A DNA stretch of 64,000 nucleotides, from positions 1,054,001 through 1,118,000 of the forward strand of contig JAHQIY010000018.1 of assembly GCA_019054805.1 (NCBI GenBank), in the 5' to 3' direction. The notes beneath the pieces were generated by a model that was not told the origin of the DNA, did not search any database, and saw only the letters and a list, made by a program, of their open reading frames with translations. This document shows positions 43,598-55,204 of the stretch, one piece after another. Source of the DNA: Brachionus manjavacas. Lineage: Eukaryota > Rotifera > Eurotatoria > Ploima > Brachionidae. Made by a program: the position numbers and the translations under genes. Within the stretch, counting starts at the first letter, position 1. Every line of letters begins with the position of its first letter.

Positions 43598-44737
43598 ATT
43601 GTACTATGAGGGATACTTTTATAGAATTTCATGTCAGAGTTCGAGTAGATTTAACTGGCCATGTATCGAGACACAACTAAAATGCAAAGCAAAATGTTAT
43701 ACCGATGGTAATTTAATTGGTGAAAAATATTCAATTCATTTTAGTATACCTGACGATCGTACTCATAACCATGCGCCTAAAATGAGTCGTTTTGAAATCA
43801 AGGAAAAACGAAGAAAAATGAAAGAAGTGACTGTGGCATGTTCTAAAGTCATATCAAACGTGCCGCCGAGGCAAATCGTTGCCAGTGTGGTGAACAAAGT
43901 TAAATCGAAGGAGGCCGTTGCAAATATGCCTACTTATGAAGCCGATCGTCAAGCTATTAACAGGTTTAAAAAATCAACAAGACCTGATTATCCCCAAGAG
44001 CCAAAAAATCTTTCTGAAATACAATTGCCAGAATTTTTGATTTTTACTTTGGAAAAAGATGATTCGACTAATAAAAATTTTTTATTGCACGATTCAGGAG
44101 CAGATGATCCAAATAGATTTTTTATCTTTTCGACAAAAGAAAATTTAAAATTGTTAGAAAACAATAACTTATTTGCTGATGGCACATTTAGTATAGCGCC
44201 AACTTATTTTGAACAAGTCTATACAATTCATGGTTTAATTAATGGAAAATGTGTCCCGTTAGTTTATTGCTTGTTACCAAAAAAGAATGAGATTATTTAT
44301 GTAAAATTCCTAGAAATCATCGCAGCTGAGCTAGAAAACCCTCCAAAGTCAGTGTCTTCCGATTTTGAACGTGCTTTTCTAAATGCAGTTGAACAAGTTT
44401 TCCCGAATATTATTTTATATGGGTGCTTTTTTCATTATAAGCAAGCAATTTGGCGGAAGATCCAGGAGTTCGGTTTAAGTGTGCCTTATTCCAAGTGCCC
44501 GCAACATCGAAAAGTTTTAAAATTGGCCCAAGTTTTAGCTTTTGTCCCCCCAGTTGATGTTAAATACTTGTTTAATAAAATAAAATCTGAACTTGACTCT
44601 AATTTAGAATTTTTCGAAAATGTATTAAAATTATTCAATTATATGGAAGAGACTTGGATTGGGTATGACACCACTAAGAAAGCTGGTAGAGGAAGAGGAG
44701 TGAAAGTTATAACAACTTATGTTGAACCTAGGTTATG
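43598..44737 (+). pseudogene. MULE-C transposase, 379-residue internal piece
   Basis: Open from MYYEGYFYRISCQSS to TTYVEP (43599-44738). It includes THNHAPKMSRFEIKEKRRK, PTYEADRQAINRFKKS, LFADGTFSIAPTYFEQVY (first Asp), SVSSDFERAFLNAVEQ (second Asp) and GCFFHYKQAIWRKIQ (Cys/His). No stop inside, but it lacks the N-terminus and the C-terminal 120 residues. The ends coincide with direction changes. Confidence 0.92.
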
Positions 44738-45098
44738 AGTACGATCGTCAGGTATACTAAAATGAATTGAATATTTTTCACCAATTAAATTACCATCGGT
44801 ATAACATTTTGCTTTGCATTTTAGTTGTGTCTCGATACATCGCCAGTTAAATCTACTCGAACTCTGACATGAAATTCTATAAAAGTATCCCTCATAGTAC
44901 AATTGCGGCTGACCTCTTTGAGATGCCGTAACTTGACCGATTTGGTTGATATCGAACTCATCAAATTGTTCGATTAGGCTATAAATGTCAGCTGAACAAT
45001 TGGTTGTCATTTTTAAGATTTAATTAGACTTTCAATATAATTAATCTGAAATAATTAAAAAAGAAAAAAACTTTTTTTGCTAAAAAAACTTGCTAAAA
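44737..45098 (-). pseudogene. MULE-C transposase N-terminus, inverted
   Basis: The minus strand reads MTTNCSADIYSLIEQ to DDRTHN (45010-44717), preceded by the element's 5' flank up to 45098. Ser-Thr-Asp of piece 1 is Ser-Ala-Asp here. Joined to piece 43598-44737 through the sequence aacctaggtt. Confidence 0.9.
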
Positions 45099-45167
45099 GT
45101 GAAAGTTATAACAACTTATGTTGAAAATTTTAAATCTAGGTTCAACATAAGTTGTTATAACTTTCAC
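45099..45167. repeat. 27-base perfect hairpin at a direction change
   Basis: Arms 45099-45125 and 45141-45167 are exact complements around a 15-base loop. They come from the transposase segment encoding VKVITTYVE. The same hairpin occurs at 47016-47084 and, with slightly different loop, 59107-59175. Confidence 0.92.
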
Positions 45168-45520
45168 TCCTCTTCCTCTACCAGCTTTCTTAGTGGTGTC
45201 ATACCCAATCCAAGTCTCTTCCATATAATTGAATAATTTTAATACATTTTCGAAAAATTCTAAATTAGAGTCAAGTTCAGATTTTATTTTATTAAACAAG
45301 TATTTAACATCAACTGGGGGGACAAAAGCTAAAACTTGGGCCAATTTTAAAACTTTTCGATGTTGCGGGCACTTGGAATAAGGCACACTTAAACCGAACT
45401 CCTGGATCTTCCGCCAAATTGCTTGCTTATAATGAAAAAAGCACCCATATAAAATAATATTCGGGAAAACTTGTTCAACTGCATTTAGAAAAGCACGTTC
45501 AAAATCGGAAGACACAATTG
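45130..45520 (-). pseudogene. MULE-C central piece, inverted (second)
   Basis: Same content as 43222-43597. Here the T run in the Cys-Phe-Phe-His motif has six bases, and the frame 45551-45093 is open from SDFERAFL through TYVEPRFKI. Confidence 0.9.
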
Positions 45521-46651
45521 TACTATGAGGGATACTTTTATAGAATTTCATGTCAGAGTTCGAGTAGATTTAACTGGCCATGTATCGAGACACAACTAAA
45601 ATGCAAAGCAAAATGTTATACCGATGGTAATTTAATTGGTGAAAAATATTCAATTCATTTTAGTATACCTGACGATCGTACTCATAACCATGCGCCTAAA
45701 ATGAGTCGTTTTGAAATCAAGGAAAAACGAAGAAAAATGAAAGAAGTGACTGTGGCATGTTCTAAAGTCATATCAAACGTGCCGCCGAGGCAAATCGTTG
45801 CCAGTGTGGTGAACGAAGTAAAATCGAAGGAGGCCGTTGCAAATATGCCTACTTATGAAGCCGATCGTCAAGCTATTAACAGGTTTAAAAAATCAACAAG
45901 ACCTGATTATCCCCAAGAGCCAAAAAATCTTTCTGAAATACAATTGCCAGAATTTTTGATTTTTACTTTGGAAAAAGATGATTCGACTAATAAAAATTTT
46001 TTATTGCACGATTCAGGAGCAGATGATCCAAATAGATTTTTTATCTTTTCGACAAAAGAAAATTTAAAATTGTTAGAAAACAATAACTTATTTGCTGATG
46101 GCACATTTAGTATAGCGCCAACTTATTTTGAACAAGTCTATACAATTCATGGTTTAATTAATGGAAAATGTGTCCCGTTAGTTTATTGCTTGTTACCAAA
46201 AAAGAATGAGATTATTTATGTAAAATTCCTAGAAATCATCGCAGCTGAGCTAGAAAACCCTCCAAAGTCAGTGTCTTCCGATTTTGAACGTGCTTTTCTA
46301 AATGCAGTTGAACAAGTTTTCCCGAATATTATTTTATATGGGTGCTTTTTTCATTATAAGCAAGCAATTTGGCGGAAGATCCAGGAGTTCGGTTTAAGTG
46401 TGCCTTATTCCAAGTGCCCGCAACATCGAAAAGTTTTAAAATTGGCCCAAGTTTTAGCTTTTGTCCCCCAGTTGATGTTAAATACTTGTTTAATAAAATA
46501 AAATCTGAACTTGACTCTAATTTAGAATTTTTCGAAAATGTATTAAAATTATTCAATTATATGGAAGAGACTTGGATTGGGTATGACACCACTAAGAAAG
46601 CTGGTAGAGGAAGAGGAGTGAAAGTTATAACAACTTATGTTGAACCTAGGT
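45521..46651 (+). pseudogene. MULE-C internal piece (second copy)
   Basis: Repeat of 43598-44737 at an offset of about 1919 bases, so 43222-45098 and 45130-47015 are a tandem duplication. A C run after AFVP has five rather than six bases, shifting the frame at 46468; the second frame resumes PPVDVKYLFNKIK. Confidence 0.92.
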
Positions 46652-47015
46652 TATGAGTACGATCGTCAGGTATACTAAAATGAATTGAATATTTTTCACC
46701 AATTAAATTACCATCGGTATAACATTTTGCTTTGCATTTTAGTTGTGTCTCGATACATCGCCAGTTAAATCTACTCGAACTCTGACATGAAATTCTATAA
46801 AAGTATCCCTCATAGTACAATTGCGGCTGACCTCTTTGAGATGCCGTAACTTGACCGATTTGGTTGATATCGAACTCATCAAATTGTTCGATTAGGCTAT
46901 AAATGTCAGCTGAACAATTGGTTGTCATTTTTAAGATTTAATTAGACTAATCAATATAATTAATCTGAAATAATTAAAAAAGAAAAAACTTTTTTGCTAA
47001 AAAAACTTGCTAAAA
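46652..47015 (-). pseudogene. MULE-C N-terminus, inverted (second copy)
   Basis: Repeat of 44737-45098: MTTNCSADIYSLIEQ on the minus strand from 46928, followed by the 5' flank. Confidence 0.9.
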
Positions 47016-47291
47016 GTGAAAGTTATAACAACTTATGTTGAAAATTTTAAATCTAGGTTCAACATAAGTTGTTATAACTTTCACTCCTCTTCCTCTACCA
47101 GCTTTCTTAGTGGTGTCATACCCAATCCAAGTCTCTTCCATATAATTGAATAATTTTAATACATTTTCGAAAAATTCTAAATTAGAGTCAAGTTCAGATT
47201 TTATTTTATTAAACAAGTATTTAACATCAACTGGGGGGACAAAAGCTAAAACTTGGGCCAATTTTAAAACTTTTCGATGTTGCGGGCACTT
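47016..47291 (-). pseudogene. Hairpin and partial inverted central MULE-C piece
   Basis: 47016-47084 is the second copy of the 27-base hairpin (arms 47016-47042 and 47058-47084). The minus strand then encodes LAQVLAFVPPVDVKYLFNK to TYVEP, broken off at 47291. The terminus of a complete element follows at once (ggctctgtatt, 47294). Confidence 0.88.
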
Positions 47292-47539
47292 AAGGCTCTG
47301 TATTATTTTAGCAGACTAAAAATTAGCTAATTCAATTTAGCAAATTAAAATTAGCAAAATTCATTTTAGCAATGTAATAAATTTAGCAATAAACCTAATT
47401 GAATTAAGAAAAAAAAATTAGCAAACAGATTAAGCTAAAATTAGCATGCTTATTTTAGCAAGTTTTTTTAGCAAAAAAAGTTTTTTCTTTTTAATTATTT
47501 CAGATTAATTATATTGATTAGTCTAATTAAATCTTAAAA

Positions 47540-49098
47540 ATGACAACCAATTGTTCAACTGACATTTATAGCCTAATCGAACAATTTGATGAGTTCGATA
47601 TCAACCAAATCGGTCAAGTTACGGCATCTCAAAGAGGTCAGCCGCAATTGTACTATGAGGGATACTTTTATAGAATTTCATGTCAGAGTTCGAGTAGATT
47701 TAACTGGCGATGTATCGAGACACAACTAAAATGCAAAGCAAAATGTTATACCGATGGTAATTTAATTGGTGAAAAATATTCAATTCATTTTAGTATACCT
47801 GACGATCGTACTCATAACCATGCGCCTAAATTGAGTCGTTTTGAAATCAAGGAAAAACGAAGAAAAATGAAAGAAGTGACTGTGGCATGTTCTAAAGTCA
47901 TATCAAACGTGCCGCCGAGGCAAATCGTTGCCAGTGTGGTGAACGAAGTAAAATCGAAGGAGGCCGTTGCAAATATGCCTACTTATGAAGCCGATCGTCA
48001 AGCTATTAACAGGTTTAAAAAATCAACAAGACCTGATTATCCCCAAGAGCCAAAAAATCTTTCTGAAATACAATTGCCAGAATTTTTGATTTTTACTTTG
48101 GAAAAAGATGATTCGACTAATAAAAATTTTTTATTGCACGATTCAGGAGCAGATGATCCAAATAGATTTTTTATCTTTTCGACAAAAGAAAATTTAAAAT
48201 TGTTAGAAAACAATAACTTATTTGCTGATGGCACATTTAGTATAGCGCCAACTTATTTTGAACAAGTCTATACAATTCATGGTTTAATTAATGGAAAATG
48301 TGTCCCGTTAGTTTATTGCTTGTTACCAAAAAAGAATGAGATTATTTATGTAAAATTCCTAGAAATCATCGCAGCTGAGCTAGAAAACCCTCCAAAGTCA
48401 GTGTCTTCCGATTTTGAACGTGCTTTTCTAAATGCAGTTGAACAAGTTTTCCCGAATATTATTTTATATGGGTGCTTTTTCATTATAAGCAAGCAATTTG
48501 GCGGAAGATCCAGGAGTTCGGTTTAAGTGTGCCTTATTCCAAGTGCCCGCAACATCGAAAAGTTTTAAAATTGGCCCAAGTTTTAGCTTTTGTCCCCCCA
48601 GTTGATGTTAAATACTTGTTTAATAAAATAAAATCTGAACTTGACTCTAATTTAGAATTTTTCGAAAATGTATTAAAATTATTCAATTATATGGAAGAGA
48701 CTTGGATTGGGTATGACACCACTAAGAAAGCTGGTAGAGGAAGAGGAGTGAAAGTTATAACAACTTATGTTGAACCTAGATTTAAAATTGAGTTGTGGAA
48801 TGTTAACAGCCGAATTAATGATTGCCTACCGCGCACTAACAACTCTGTAGAGGCTTGGCATAATGCCTTTAGTAACATGCTCAGTAAGCACCCGTCCATT
48901 TATCCGCTGGTGGACAAATTTCGAGAAGAACAAAAAAAAACAGAAGATTTATTAGTAAAATTAGAAACCGGTATCCAATACAAACGGAAACCAGCTTATA
49001 TTTTATTAGACGATAGAATTAAAGAAATACAAAAAAATTATTCTTTAGCTAATTTTGATAAGTACTATGATAGTTTGTCGCTAATTTTGGATTATTAG
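47540..49098 (+). pseudogene. MULE-C transposase, complete copy (one frameshift)
   Basis: About 519 residues. N-terminus MTTNCSTDIYSLIEQFDEF; FLYWCH-like finger at about 35-100 (Cys-x-Cys spacing in KCKAKC, His pair in THNHAP). MULE core: LFADGTFSIAP (about 235), SSDFERAFL (about 300), YGCFFHYKQ (about 320), and LPRTNNSVEAWHNAFSNML (about 430), which likely supplies the catalytic Glu. The C-terminus ends YDSLSLILDY. The only lesion is five instead of six T at about 48476, splitting the frame into 47540-48526 and 48472-49098. Other copies have the six-T form, so a functional version probably exists. Confidence 0.93.
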
Positions 49099-49271
49099 GT
49101 TTTTCATTTTTTTTAAATTTGCTAAATTGAATAATTGCTAAATTGACTATTTTTCTTTTTGTTTATTGCTAATTTTAATAAAATTATTGCTATATTTGTG
49201 TTGCTAAATTTTTTTTATTACTTGCTAATTTAATCAATTTAAATTAATCAATTCTAAAATGAACCGTCCCC

Positions 49272-50265
49272 GTAGACAGCGGCGTTCCGCAAGGATCAGT
49301 ACTAGGTCCAACCCTTTTTATTATTTACATAAACGATCTTCCTGACTCACTCAAAAACCCTTGTAAAATGTACGCAGATGATACAAAAATATTGGCAGAG
49401 ATAAGGGCTGAATCAGCATTTCAAGACACAATTAATCTGCAACGTGACATCGAAAAAATCTCCAATTGGACAAATACTTGGCTTATGCGTCTCAATATTG
49501 GAAAGTGCAAAATCATGCATATCGGTAACAAAAATCCCAGGACAGAATACAACATACAAGATTACGACTCCTTGAACAGAATCAAAATTGTTGAAAGCGA
49601 ATGTGAACGAGACTTGGGTGTTTTAATCTCGAACGATCTAAAGCCTAGAAATCAAGTAAATCAATCGGCATCAAAAGCTAACAGTATTCTAGGTTTATTG
49701 AAACGCACTTTGACCATACGGCATTCGTTCACCTGGAAAAAGTTATACACTTGTAATATTAGACCTCAGATTGAATTTGCAGTATCTTCTTGGAATCCAT
49801 ACACTAAACAAGATCATAATACACTAGAAAAGGTTGAGCACAGAGCTACAAAAGTTTCCATCAATTTAAAAAAGTTAATCTACGCTAAGCGTTGCGAAAT
49901 ACTGGGTCTAACATCGCTTAAATTACGTAGAACGCGTGGTGACTTAATTCAAAAGTTTAATTTGAATCAGGTATCGAAACAATTGATTGGCACACATCAC
50001 CAATTCGTATTCCCCTGCAGTACGGGCACAGAGAGAGGCCAAGAAGGGAAATCGTCAGATGATGTAACCAACGTCATGAATTCTGCAACAACAGAATAGT
50101 AAACCAATGGAACTTGCTTCCTGGTGAAGTCATTATGTCTAAAACCGTGAACGAGTTCAAAAATAAACTGGATATATTTTTAAAACTGCCACAGGGCGTC
50201 CTTGACGCGCTTGCATGATAATAGTCATGCTGCAGTTTAAACTATTACTACTACTCCTACTACAA
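49272..50265 (+). pseudogene. LINE-C ORF2, 3' part and tail (copy 1)
   Basis: Continues the RT interrupted at 42691: VPQGSVLGPTLFIIYINDLP, catalytic KMYADDTKILAEI, WLMRLNIGKCKIMHIG, ERDLGVLISNDLKPRNQ, IRPQIEFAVSSWNPYTK. The main frame is 49368-50099; the last part (CNNRIVNQWNLLPGEV, TVNEFKNKLDIFLKLP) lies in another frame up to about 50215. A CTACTACTCC tail ends it. Copies at 56140-57134 (minus) and 61545-62540 (plus). Confidence 0.9.
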
Positions 50266-50791
50266 AAAATAGTCCATCCTCTTTAAAAGTTTGCATTTAT
50301 TTTTTTTAAATAACTTTTTTTTATTTGTATCGACGATCGAAAAAAATGGTATTTTTATTGAAAAAATTATAAATTTAAAGGTATTTAAAAGTAAACTAAA
50401 AGAGATTCTTTTAAAGCTAATGAAAAATATTTTAATCTTGATTAGCTAGATGATACAAACACAATATGATACAATCAGGATCAGAAAACTGAAGCTTACC
50501 CAAATAAAGTCTAAAAAAATACTTAATTTTTGATTTTCAGTCTAAAATTATGACAAGCAATTTTTTTATTTAATTTTAAAAAGTTCGTAATTTTATAGAT
50601 TTTTAAATGGGCTTTCTAAATTAGTATGATTTAATAGTAATAAATAGAATTTTGATTGAGATATGAGGTCCAAAAGACATGAATACTATGGTTTTTATTG
50701 ATTAAAATGACGATTATGAACAAAAAATTAAAAATATATTGTTTCTAGGTTATTAGTGATACAGATTAAAAAGAGTTAACCCAAAAATGTT
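50266..50791. other. AT-rich sequence between LINE-C and transposase relic
   Basis: No coding-like frame. Repeated at 55613-56139 (inverted) and 62541-63062. Confidence 0.6.
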
Positions 50792-51200
50792 AAATCAAAA
50801 GAAATTACATTAGATGAGTTAAGAGCAAAGTTGTTAGAACATCCGGCCTTTGAAAATGAGAATTCTCATTTACAAAAATTAGCATCAAATTACGGTTATA
50901 AGGTTATATTTTTTCCTAAATTTCATTGAGAGTTAAACTCTATTGAAGGACTATAGTATGGATCTCAAGTCATATGTTAGAAAAAACAATGACCAAGACT
51001 TTAATAAACTTATGGGATTGATTGAAGAAGGCCTTAAGCGTTTTAAAGCCAAAAATTTGAATATTAAACTATGGAAAAGATTTTGAAACGCTTTAGAAAT
51101 GTATCAAAAAAGATCAACTTATCAGGAAGTTTTAACTCAATTATTTGTAACAAAATCAAGAAGTAATATTCAAACGCATAAAAAAAACATAGATTTAACA
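50792..51200 (+). pseudogene. DDE transposase C-terminal relic (copy 1)
   Basis: One frame reads KEITLDELRAKLLEHPAFE, NSHLQKLASNYGYKVIFFP, KFH, a stop, ELNSIEGL, a stop. The next frame continues LKSYVRKNNDQDFNKLMGL, FKAKNLNIKLWKRF, a stop, NALEMYQKRSTYQEVLTQLF and SRSNIQTHKK. The order GYKVxFxPKFHxELNxIEGxW then VRK is the third catalytic block of a DDE transposase type found in animals and fungi. Stops stand where Trp or Cys would be. The catalytic Glu of the ELNxIE block is present. N-terminal part missing. Copies at 55205-55612 (minus) and 63064-63470. Confidence 0.65.
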
Positions 51201-51623
51201 CAAAAAAATTAAAAATCATATTTTTAACATTAAACCTTTGTTAAAACTTATTAATAGTATAAAATTTTTATATAACTACAAAATTTTAAAATTCTTAATA
51301 ATATTGTTTAATTTTAAGAAGTTTTGCTAAAAATTAGAATAAAAATATTAAAATATTAAAATGCTAACTTTTACTTATTATTGAGTAAACAAGTCATAAG
51401 AAAAAAATTTGTGTCAAGAAAGGAGTCGTGTTGGCGGAATAAATTTTAAAGATAAAAATTCTGAAAAATTTTAATTTTTTTCTTTTTTTTTATTATTAAA
51501 ATGGTCTAAATAACAACATCTCACATAAAAAAATATTCTTTCAAGGTAATTTGATGCGAACTTTTATAAAAAAAATAAAAAAAAATTACTGGTCTATGTT
51601 AATCGATACAATCTGAAATAATG
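51201..51623. other. AT-rich spacer, no gene seen
   Basis: No coding-like frame; mirrored at 54782-55204 and repeated at 63471-63880. Confidence 0.6.
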
Positions 51624-52213
51624 TTAAAAAACCGACCCCTCATTCATAGATTTAAGAGTTAATCCTATAAAAATTTTGATGAAAAATTTAAATAATTCGT
51701 CGTGAAAAACCCTAAATTGAAGTATTTTTTTAATTTTTAATGCAAAAACCAGTTGGTCGATAGATGCCCTTGCAGCATCGTCATACTTTAAATATGTTCC
51801 TATCAATAAACTGAAATCATTTAAACCGGCATTTGTTCTAGTAACAGATCCTTTTGAAAATTAAATTGCTTTCTTTGATCCTCTATTTTTTGATTGAACT
51901 GCTCCCTTTAGACATGCATTTTTACAGAGAACTGCCTATTTTCGACATTGGATTATAATTTTTGAAACTGTATTAAATGATGGAACAGTTCCTTTTAGCC
52001 CTATAATTGCTTTTTTAATACCAGAAATTGTTCTAGGAACTATTCTCTCAGGAGCTTAAAATTTTTTTTTGAACATTTATTTGTTTCTGGAATTCTCTGC
52101 ACCTGAATTTTTTTTCGAAATGCTCCATTTCGACCTTGAATTTATTTCTGTGCACCTGCATTTTTTTGATTTGCAATTGTTTTACTTCTTCATTTGGGCC
52201 TTTATTGGTATAA
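51624..52213 (-). pseudogene. Coiled-coil / KYDDA relic (inverted copy)
   Basis: Mirror of 54195-54781. The minus strand shows degraded Gln/Lys coiled-coil repeats (52213-51850), then IGTYLKYDDAARASIDQLV (51806-51745) and a decayed end. The KYDDA block parallels LKFDDAPRAQIEQLVIEE in relic A (32550). Confidence 0.6.
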
Positions 52214-52497
52214 TTGAAAAATCCTCACTTTTGAATTATAGAAAATTCCCCACTTATTTTTTCCCCGCTTTTTTACTCCACACTAAGAAAATTTCCCGCT
52301 TTAATTTTTTTCGATATAGAATTTTAACCACTTTATAGGAGGAGTTAAAACTAACCAAAAAAAAACAAATTTATTATATAATTTTATTAACAAATAAAAA
52401 AAGGAAAAATATAAATTACAACAATAAAGAAAGTAATTTACAATTAAAGGTTCTAAAATTAAATCTTTATTTTCCAATTCTACTGAATCAAAATTGT

Positions 52498-53043
52498 CTA
52501 AAAAACCATAATTAACAATCGCATTGTTGCTTGATTGAATTTAAAAAAAGCCGGATTTTTTGAATTTGATAATAATTGAGTAAACGCAATAGCAAACAAA
52601 CCGCAATCGTTTGACCCGACTTGTGGTTGAACGTGAACTAAATTAATTTTTTCCCTTTTTTTTTCTGGATACATTAAACTTAATATTTTGCTTGCTGCTG
52701 GACAATTTGCTTTATTATTCATACTGTCGTAAACGTACCGATTTTGTTGATTCTGCTCACCCCATTCAAGTTCGCTTGTCAAATTAATACCCAAAGGATC
52801 GATGTTTGTAAGAATAATTCAATGTAAATTTGACACATTGACGGGATAAATCTTATCAATCTCGAAGGTTTCGTGCAAAAACCCATTTTGTTTAATACAA
52901 TAATCAATATTCCAATTGTTTGCTATGGTTAAATTAAAATATCCTCTCATTATAGCAGCTTTTTCGATATAATCTAGAGCGAGGTCTATGTGACGCGCAT
53001 TTAGCCATTCGGTCGATGAAACAATATTACCTATTTTTGACAT
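52498..53043 (-). pseudogene. Ulp1-like protease, inverted copy
   Basis: Minus-strand copy of 38768-39300 with the same TGA after the catalytic His and the same NDCGLFAIAF nucleophile motif; Phe-Thr replaces Phe-Ser after AIA. Two frames, 53043-52819 and 52794-52498, are separated by that stop. No transposase gene accompanies it. Confidence 0.85.
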
Positions 53044-53879
53044 CTATAATTGAATTTTAATTAAAAAAAAATTTTCATCAGATTTCATTCTAGTCATTCG
53101 AATTGAATCAATCTTTTTCTAACAATCAATTTATTACTAAACGATTTTGAGAAACTAAATCTCTTTCAATCATAGAAAAAAAAATGGAAGCTTAAGCCAT
53201 TTGTTAAAAGGTGAGAATAATCATGAATATAAGACAAGCTATGAAGCTTGACTCATTACGTGGCGTTGTAATAACCCGGACTATCTGAATTGTCCTGTCA
53301 AAGTATAAACTAATGAACATTGTAAGCTAATAAATTTAAAAAATAATCATCTTGACGAATTCAAACCGAAAATAAAAACAAAAGTAAAACATGTTACAGC
53401 TTCGATCAAAGATATGGCTTTTAAAAATCCTGATTCGAAGCCGCGAAAAATTAAACTTTAATGTACAAAGGATCTTTCAGAAAAAAATTGTTAATGTAAA
53501 ATGTTTCTCTTCAGCTTCGAAAATTGAAATAGAGATTTTGATCAGACTTGTTTTTAAGTCACGAGTCTTAAGTCAAGTCAAGTCGATGACTTAAAATTGT
53601 TTTATTTTATTTAAGTTAATGTAATGATTTAATAATTCCATATTTGATACCAATTAAGCAGTTGCTTCCAAATTTGCTCGTTAATCTAGACCTATGTGCT
53701 CTGTAAATGTAACCAGATTTAGAAAAAATTTTTTTCTAAAAGTCCAGATGAAGCAGGTATTGACAAAAATTTTTGTGCAACTCATAACTTTGAATTTAAT
53801 TTTTGTGACTTAGACTTAAACTGTGACTTATTAACAAGTCTGATTTTAATATAGATTTGGAATTTGAATTAGATGATTC
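53036..53879 (+). repeat. Direct copy of 39591-40433
   Basis: Carries the FLYWCH-like part of the old MULE and the 300-bp MITE (53543-53842, with the same flanking attttgat/attttaat). It forms most of the palindrome spacer, so it is not mirrored. Confidence 0.92.
53543..53842. mobile_element. 300-bp hAT-type MITE, second copy
   Basis: Same termini and length as 40104-40403; carried along by duplication of the surrounding sequence, not an independent insertion. Confidence 0.8.
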
Positions 53880-54194
53880 TGTTAATTATGGTTTTTTAGA
53901 CAATTTTGATTCAGTAGAATTGGAAAATAAAGATTTAATTTTAGAACCTTTAATTGTAAATTACTTTCTTTATTGTTGTAATTTATATTTTTCCTTTTTT
54001 TATTTGTTAATAAAATTATATAATAAATTTGTTTTTTTTTTGGTTAGTTTTAACTCCTCCTATAAAGTGGTTAAAATTCTATATCGAAAAAAATTAAAGC
54101 GGGAAATTTTCTTAGTGTGGAGTAAAAAAAGCGGGGAAAAAATAAGTGGGGAATTTTCTATAATTCAAAAGTGGAGATTTTTCAATTATACCAA

Positions 54195-54781
54195 TAAAGG
54201 CCCAAATGAAGAAGTAAAACAATTGCAAATCAAAAAAAAATGCAGGTGCACAGAAATAAATTCAAGGTCGAAATGGAGCATTTCGAAAAAAAAATTCAGG
54301 TGCAGAGAATTCCAGAAACAAATAAATGTTCAAAAAAAAAAATTTTAAGCTCCTGAGAGAATAGTTCCTAGAACAATTTCTGGTATTAAAAAAAGCAATT
54401 ATAGGGCTAAAAGGAACTGTTCCATCATTTAATACAGTTTCAAAAATTATAATCCAATGTCGAAAATAGGCAGTTCTCTGTAAAAATGCATGTCTAAAGG
54501 GAGCAGTTCAATCAAAAAATAGAGGATCAAAGAAAGCAATTTAATTTTCAAAAGGATCTGTTACTAGAACAAATGCCGGTTTAAATGATTTCAGTTTATT
54601 GATAGGAACATATTTAAAGTATGACGATGCTGCAAGGGCATCTATCGACCAACTGGTTTTTGCATTAAAAATTAAAAAATACTTCAATTTAGGGTTTTTC
54701 ACGACGAATTATTTAAATTTTTCATCAATATTTTTATAGGATTAACTCTTAAATCTATGAATGAGGGGTCGGTTTTTTAAC
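54195..54781 (+). pseudogene. Coiled-coil / KYDDA relic
   Basis: KGPNEEVKQLQIKKK opens degraded heptads and hendecads (MEHFEKKIQVQR), partly open as one frame (53857-54348). Next come stops, then NDFSLLIGTYLKYDDAARAS, IDQLVFALKIKK (54575-54690). LKYDDAxRAxIDQLV matches relic A's LKFDDAxRAxIEQLV, linking the Gln-rich coiled coil to that unrecognised family. Confidence 0.6.
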
Positions 54782-55204
54782 ATTATTTCAGATTGTATCG
54801 ATTAACATAGACCAGTAATTTTTTTTATTTTTTTTATAAAAGTTCGCATCAAATTACCTTGAAAGAATATTTTTTTATGTGAGATGTTGTTATTTAGACC
54901 ATTTTAATAATAAAAAAAAAGAAAAAAATTAAAATTTTTCAGAATTTTTATCTTTAAAATTTATTCCGCCAACACGACTCCTTTCTTGACACAAATTTTT
55001 TTTCTTATGACTTGTTTACTCAATAATAAGTAAAAGTTAGCATTTTAATATTTTAATATTTTTATTCTAATTTTTAGCAAAACTTCTTAAAATTAAACAA
55101 TATTATTAAGAATTTTAAAATTTTGTAGTTATATAAAAATTTTATACTATTAATAAGTTTTAACAAAGGTTTAATGTTAAAAATATGATTTTTAATTTTT
55201 TTTG
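54782..55204. other. AT-rich spacer (mirror of 51201-51623)
   Basis: No coding-like frame. Confidence 0.6.

Larger units (their letters stand above)
42692..49271 (+). mobile_element. Rearranged MULE family-C insertion bounded by 9-bp TSD
   Basis: gtagacagc occurs at both edges (42683-42691, 49272-49280) and the LINE-C RT reads through the junction as TVDSGVPQGSVLGP. The left terminus reads ggctctgtattattttag, and the complement of the right reads ggggacggttcattttag. TTAGCAA motifs cluster inside both ends. Instead of one 2-kb element, the interval holds nine alternately oriented pieces followed by a complete copy (47292-49271). Confidence 0.88.
47645..52512. repeat. Palindrome 1, left arm (4.87 kb)
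   Basis: Near-identical to the reverse complement of 53880-58760; paired positions sum to about 106405 throughout (e.g. 49368 with 57038, 50099 with 56307). It contains the 3' three quarters of MULE-C, LINE-C, a transposase relic, a coiled-coil relic and the right end of the Ulp1 MULE. Confidence 0.93.
52214..54194. mobile_element. Fold-back derivative of the Ulp1-carrying MULE
   Basis: Both ends are the right end of the Ulp1 MULE (39300-39590), in opposite orientations: 52214-52508 and 53880-54194. Between them lie an inverted protease gene and a direct copy of 39591-40433. The flanks outside are mirror images too (the aataaaggcccaaatgaag motif on both sides), so this is the centre of palindrome 1 rather than an ordinary insertion with direct target duplication. 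Confidence 0.8.

Noticed and set aside
43988..44185. Minus-strand 65-aa frame beginning MPSANKLLFS, repeated in every MULE-C copy
   Set aside because: It is the antisense shadow of the transposase DGTF region and recurs only because the element does.
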